64,000 nucleotides of DNA, taken from assembly GCA_012845835.1 (NCBI GenBank), contig JABAKD010000013.1:9303128-9367127 (forward strand). The letters are read 5' to 3'. The position numbers and the translations under genes are program-made. A model generated the notes under the pieces. That model did not search any database and was not told where the DNA came from. It was given only the letters and a program-made list of their open reading frames with translations. Each line of letters opens with the position of its first letter. The stretch's first letter is position 1. This document shows positions 54,801 to 61,000 of the stretch, in pieces. The DNA is from Undaria pinnatifida. Lineage: Eukaryota > Sar > Phaeophyceae > Laminariales > Alariaceae.

Positions 54801-57800
54801 CTCGGATTAGTCTGGACTTCTCCACAGATTCCATGCACTCACGCCTATCAGAAGCAATGCGCAAAGTAACCGGCAGACCATGGATCTTACACCCAGTAGA
54901 CCTTTGATCGATCAGCCTCCCTAATTGAGGCATTGTCGAAAAAAGTGTGCACGTCGTGACTAAACCACCCGAAAACTCTCCAACCGCTTCCCCTTCCACA
55001 AAAAAAAGGGCAAAATAGCAACGGATATCGTAACATTTTATCAAAAAGATAGTTTTTGGCAAAACTTACGAATAAAAAACGAATCAAGCTCCCGAATGTT
55101 GGAAGTTCTTTTATAATAATAGCAATAGGAACCGTGTTTCGTCTCGAAAGGGATGCATGGTAAATAATAGTCAAACGACCAAGGCAAGCAAATCAACGAA
55201 AATTTCCTTACCCTCCGCATGTTACTGCTATCACATTAACTCGCGTAATCAAGTCCGTGATCACAGGATAGGCTCCAGCCACTGTACAGTGGAGGAATAC
55301 CCTGGGGAAGACATAAAACAATCTAAAAGCGGTATACGTGTATCATATATTACAGCTGAAGCAAGTCGTATGTCCGCCCCAAAATATAAGAGTGATATCG
55401 GAAGTCAGCGTACGTACATAACAGGCCCATACTGACCCTAACGCAATGAGCGCGCAAATGTTGCAGTCGTCTTCGCTTGGAATAGGAACAGCGCTTCACC
55501 TCCAAAGGTATGCGTGATCAACATATCAGATGACTAAGGCAAGAGTAACAAGTGAGTACGCCCCTCACCCCCCCCCCCTTTCGTCTCCATAGGGACGCCT
55601 AGTCAACGATAAACTGACTGCGGCAAGCAGCAAATTATTGGACCTCGCCCCCCGCCCCCCCTCTCCCGTTGGTGCAAGCAATGTGTGCCTGGTCGGTGAA
55701 AACCCGACGCGCTCCGTCCCGTCATGGTAGGTATGCGAGGTTCATTTTTTTTTCCTCTTCTGTTTGTTGTGATAATCTCTTTTAGTCTCCAGCCTATATT
55801 GTGAGAGCTTTTTTTGCCCTCAGCGACCTTCTGGACAACCTACCCGTGGTCATAGGTGCCTTCCCCTTCCACTTCCCCCCCCCCCCCCGGTATTTTCCTT
55901 CATTTCTATCGCGCACAGGATTCAGCATGCCCACTTTTCAGCTTTTGATGCTCGTCGATTTGCATCGAATTTTTGCTAACTCACGCTCTCGCGCTATCCG
56001 CTCGTCATTTTTTATGGGGAGAAAAGTCCTACGAGCACGGCCATGCACTCGGTGAAGCCTGAACCCACGACCTTGACGTTACTGCTCCATCGGGCACGTC
56101 GACGGCCTATGACCATGCTACTACAGCCATGCACGACAACGAGTACACAGCGCCCCCCTCCCCCCCCCGCTCCCGCCCGCCCTCATTTTTCCTTCACCCT
56201 GCAACTCCACTCACTAGGAAAGGTTCAAGTCCGTCAGGCTCGGGCACCCTTTAGCCACGGCAGAAATCCCTTCCAAGGAAAGGGAGGGACAGCGGGCCAG
56301 AGACAACCGTCGCAGAGATTGTAGCCCTCCTCCCACCGCCCGCAGGGCAGTCTTGGAGATCTGAAAACAACCGTCTAAAACGAGCGTCTGCAATTTGACG
56401 CAGCCTTTGGCGAGGGCCTAAGCTTTGCGTGTAGGTTTACCGTTTTGATGTGTTTTGGGGGGAGGCGGGGTAGAGGGACAGCGGGAACGGCACACACGTT
56501 AGTCGGATGACGCCTTTGGTGACAAGCGCCTGACCTTTTTGCAGGTTTTGGGATAGTTGTTTTTTGGGAGGGATGGGGGAGGGCGGTAGCGGCACACACG
56601 TGAGTCAGGCGCAGGTTTCTCGTGGGGCCGTATGGTATTTTGTAGGTTTATCGCTTTGGATGCTTTCTGAGGGGTTAGGGGAAGGCGGGAGTGTCACATG
56701 TGCGTCAGATGCAAATTTTGACGACGGGCTGACAATTTGTGTGTTTCAACGGTTTGGGATGTTAATGGGGGGGGATAGGGGAGGGTGGGAGCAACACATG
56801 CGAGTCAGATGCAGCCTTTGGAGAAGGCCTGATTTGTTTGGAGGTTTTCGCCGTTTGGGGTGTTGTACGGACGAACAGGGCGGGAGCGGCACACGCGTGT
56901 TAGGTTGCGAGTAATGGAGGAGGGGAGAAAATATCCTGTCAAATATCTGACAGACCGCGTGTTATTTGTGTGCTTACAGCTATTGTGATGATTGGTCAAC
57001 CAATGCTCTGTAAAAATCGTTTTGATATATGCTGTGTTTTTTTATTTCTCACGGCTATTTTCATTATTTATCACCAAACTGGGCCCAAAATAGGCCACGT
57101 TTACATTGGCTTATAGTTAGTAAAAGTGGTGTATATTTAGACCCCAAACGGTATTATCCTTGCCATCCGACAATGTGCGGTACAGCATGAGCTTCATCGT
57201 TGATCACTCATAACCTTCCCGAAATAAGAAAGCCTCGGAAACGGAAACCGTGCACGAAGTTGAACTCCCTTCAATGCCTACTTCCCGCTTAAGCTTTTAT
57301 CGACAGTACTCCATTTTGTTGTCCTTCGCTCCCTCCTTCTTAATACGTGCTCTTTATATTATACTATTGTTCACTTTCCCTTCCCCGAACAAACAGTGAC
57401 GTAGTAGTTTAGTATTTCACTGCAATTAGACTATAGATATATCGCTCTGGTCAAACAAGTACGAATCGTTTCGCGCAAAACTCACCTGCGAAAAAGAACA
57501 AATACTAACACTGCGCGCCAAAAAAATTTCCGCCCAAAAACGACAAATTACTAACATTTCGCGCAACAAGTTGTCTGGGAGAACGACGACTCTTGGCATT
57601 TCGCGCAAATTTGGCAAAATAAAAAGTATTGGCATTTCGCGCTTTTTTTTTGGAAAAATGAAAACATCGTCGGCATTTCGGTTAGTTTGCTTACCTGGAC
57701 CCCCGTGAGGGCAAAGTCTCTCTGCATCCCGTCCGACAGATTTATCAGCCCGGACATGTCTAGGTGGGTGAGATTTGGACATCCAGCACTGAGCCTGGCA

Positions 57801-57900
57801 ACCCCTGTCTCCGTGACGTGCTTTAAGCCTGACATTCCGAGGTGGGCGAGCAGCGGGCATCTCTCGCAGAGGCTCGTCACTCCCGCATTGGACACCTGCG

Positions 57901-57996
<96 letters not shown>

Positions 57997-58017
57997 GGTT
58001 GTTGTGGTTGTTGCTGA

Positions 58018-58073
<56 letters not shown>

Positions 58074-61000
58074 TGTTGGTTGTTTGGTCTGTAAGAGTAA
58101 AGGCGTAAAACAAAAAGAAGCGGCACTCTATAAAATTGTTTCAAGTACGTCAGCGCTGTGAGCGTTGGATACATTTTTTAAAGGTCCATATACTCGTCTC
58201 TGGTAGCAAGCTGCGTGATACGCCGTCCGGCCGCTCGTTTTTACAGATAGGTGTACAAAAAAGCTTTCCCTTCGGGATGCGGTTGCCTTGAAAATCCCGG
58301 GGGGTGCCTGTCGCAATTTGAAAAGGGGGACAAACCTCTTGAAAAAAAGCGAAAATAATGAGCCACCGCGCAAGTAACCCGGCAAGCAACAAGTACGTAG
58401 TTATAGTTTATTTTACAAGGTTCCCCTGCGGGATGCGGTTTGCTTGGAATCTCGGGGGGGGGTTGTGGCAAGTTAAAATAGGGACATTCCTATGAGCTAC
58501 GAACGTAGACCAGATACTTCGTATAACACACCAAAATAAGTGTTTGGAAACCCAAGAAAAAGTGTTTTAGTCACCGCACAAGTAATCGGGCAAATAACAC
58601 TGACCAGCACAAAAACGAAATTAAAGTTTTTATACACATCCTCGAGCGGACGGGGCAAAATAAAACTTGATTAATCTCACCACACTTCCACGTATTTTCA
58701 TACATGCCGTGCGTCAACTTTAACTCGATTTAATTGTATTCCCAACGCATCGTAGCTCACGCATCCTTCAGTTTTCGTGGTATGGCTCAGTCTATTCCTC
58801 TTTGAAGATGTAGGTCAATTGTTTTTTGCTTTGTTTTTTTAAGCATCACATTTACTTCAGCCCAACTCGTAGTAAGAAGTTTTACCCTCAGCGACCTTCT
58901 GGACAAGCCATGCCGTGGTCACAGGAGGACCTGTCGTCCCTTCTCCCCCCCTTCTCCCCCCGCCGGTACGTGCGTTCATATTTATCGCGCATACAAGCTG
59001 GGCCGGCCAAGACGCTCAAAATAAACCAATTTCGCTGTGTCCCGCTCAGTTTTTCGAGTTCGGACCTGAAATTTTGACACGCGATTCAAAACAGGCTCGC
59101 CGAGACATTACTTGGCGAGCTCAAAAACAAAAATGAAAATCCGTTGACTTTTCGTCCATTTCATGATCATGGAAAACTTTTAGCAGGCCGTACGTCGGCA
59201 GTTTTTTTTTTTTTTGAGCTCGCCAAGTACTGTTTTGGTGAGCTTGGCCCGAATCACGTGTCAAAATTTCAGGTCCTATCTTCAAAAATTGAGAAGTGCA
59301 TGGCCAAGTTTCCACCGAAGTGCCTCTGCATACAAATTTACATATAATTCAGGGATTCATCCATAACGTTTGAACGAAAGTGACCCATGAAATGAAACGC
59401 ATATGTCACTACTCCTCGTCCCAAGATGTACATGCCCAGAAAAATTAAGGCAATTCCATCCACGTTGTATTTCGACAAATTTTACAAAAAACAATACACA
59501 CAAATCATGAAAAAAAATGCTCGAACTATGACACGTGAGTGGCAAACACTTTTTTTGGCGCCAACTTCGCAGATTCTCAAGCTGGAGGGCTTAAAATGAC
59601 CACCGCATCTAGCTGATTACGAGGATATGCTCAGTTTTCAGTAGGTCACTGTCGTTCAAAAGATATGCCCGACTGACGGGTTATGGGTTTCTTGGCCGGC
59701 CCAGCTTGTAGGGTTCCGCATTCCCACTTTTCAGCTTTTAATGCTAGCTCGTCGACGATCTTTAAGACAAAAAAATGATTCCCCTGGATGCTTACAGAGG
59801 GTGAACAGGGCAATTTTACTAAGCTAAGGGCAATTTCGGTCGGTCTATACTCCTTTTGCGCTCTCATACTCTATAACCCGTGCAAAGGGGGGGGAGGGGG
59901 AAAGCTGAAACTACTACAACCAATATTGGTATTTCGTTCGCATGCTACTAATAGTGCGGTAGGTGAATCATCCCACGCTAGGCAGAGGTACAGCAGATTC
60001 TAAGAAGTTTCTGGGCACCTAACAGGAGGAGCCTAATGTCTCACGCCCGAAACATGACTTGGAAGGCGTTCGTTCGCGCAACCCGACAGAAACTTCCTGC
60101 GCAATAATAGTCCTAAAAAAACTACTTCGGTATACTCTTGCAAGTATCATACTCCAGGAGCTCAACCGGTCAGAACGTTTGGTCCGAAAAGTAATACCCC
60201 TATGTACTACCTACCGTAGGATGACTCAAGGTGTTCACCTAAACTTTCTAAGTTTTTTTTTTTTTAGTCTGAAGGAGCGCTTTACCCCCCCCAAAAAAAA
60301 CTGGCTCTTTTCGAGTTTTTTCTTTTGTCTGGAGGTGCTCTATACCTCTCCCCCCAAAACTGGCTTCTTTCGAGATTTTTCTTTTGTCTGGAAGAGCTCC
60401 ATACCTCTCCCCCCAAAACTGGCTCTTTTTTAGTTTTCTTGTCTGGAGGAGCGCTATACCCCTCCCCCAAAACTGGCTCTTTTCGAGTTTTTTATTTTGT
60501 CTGGAGGAGCTCTGTACCTCTCCCCCCAAAACTGGCCCTTTTCGGGCTTTATTTTTGGGCAGACGACAGGAAGCGGTATGCCGCAGCTATTCCGCGCCAC
60601 CGTGCGGTACAGCAGAATGCACCTAGGATTTTCACCCCGATCCGCGACGCTGATAGGTCAATTCAGCCTCGTACCGGTTTCTGACACCAACTCCTTGCGG
60701 TATATCGTACCGCGGCTTTTCAGCTTGGCCGTCACCGCTTTCTGACGTAACCCATACCGCTTTCTGTCGCGTCATGTAGCATGCATAGAACTGCGCGCTG
60801 TCATATTTCGGATCCCTTCAGAGCAATCATTGCAACACCCCTTCGGCACACAGCACGAACCGTTGCTAAACCTCAGACAGCTCGCACACCCCACGTACAC
60901 TTATCATGTATGTATGAATGGCGGAAAAAGGGGTCGGACAAAAAAGAGATAAAGAGGGAGTGACAGTTCCGCTACACGCGCACGACCCTCCTGGCCTACA

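Noticed and set aside
57842-58174. Poly-Val, poly-Leu and poly-Asn open frames
   Set aside because: They are translations of the GTT microsatellite in different frames.
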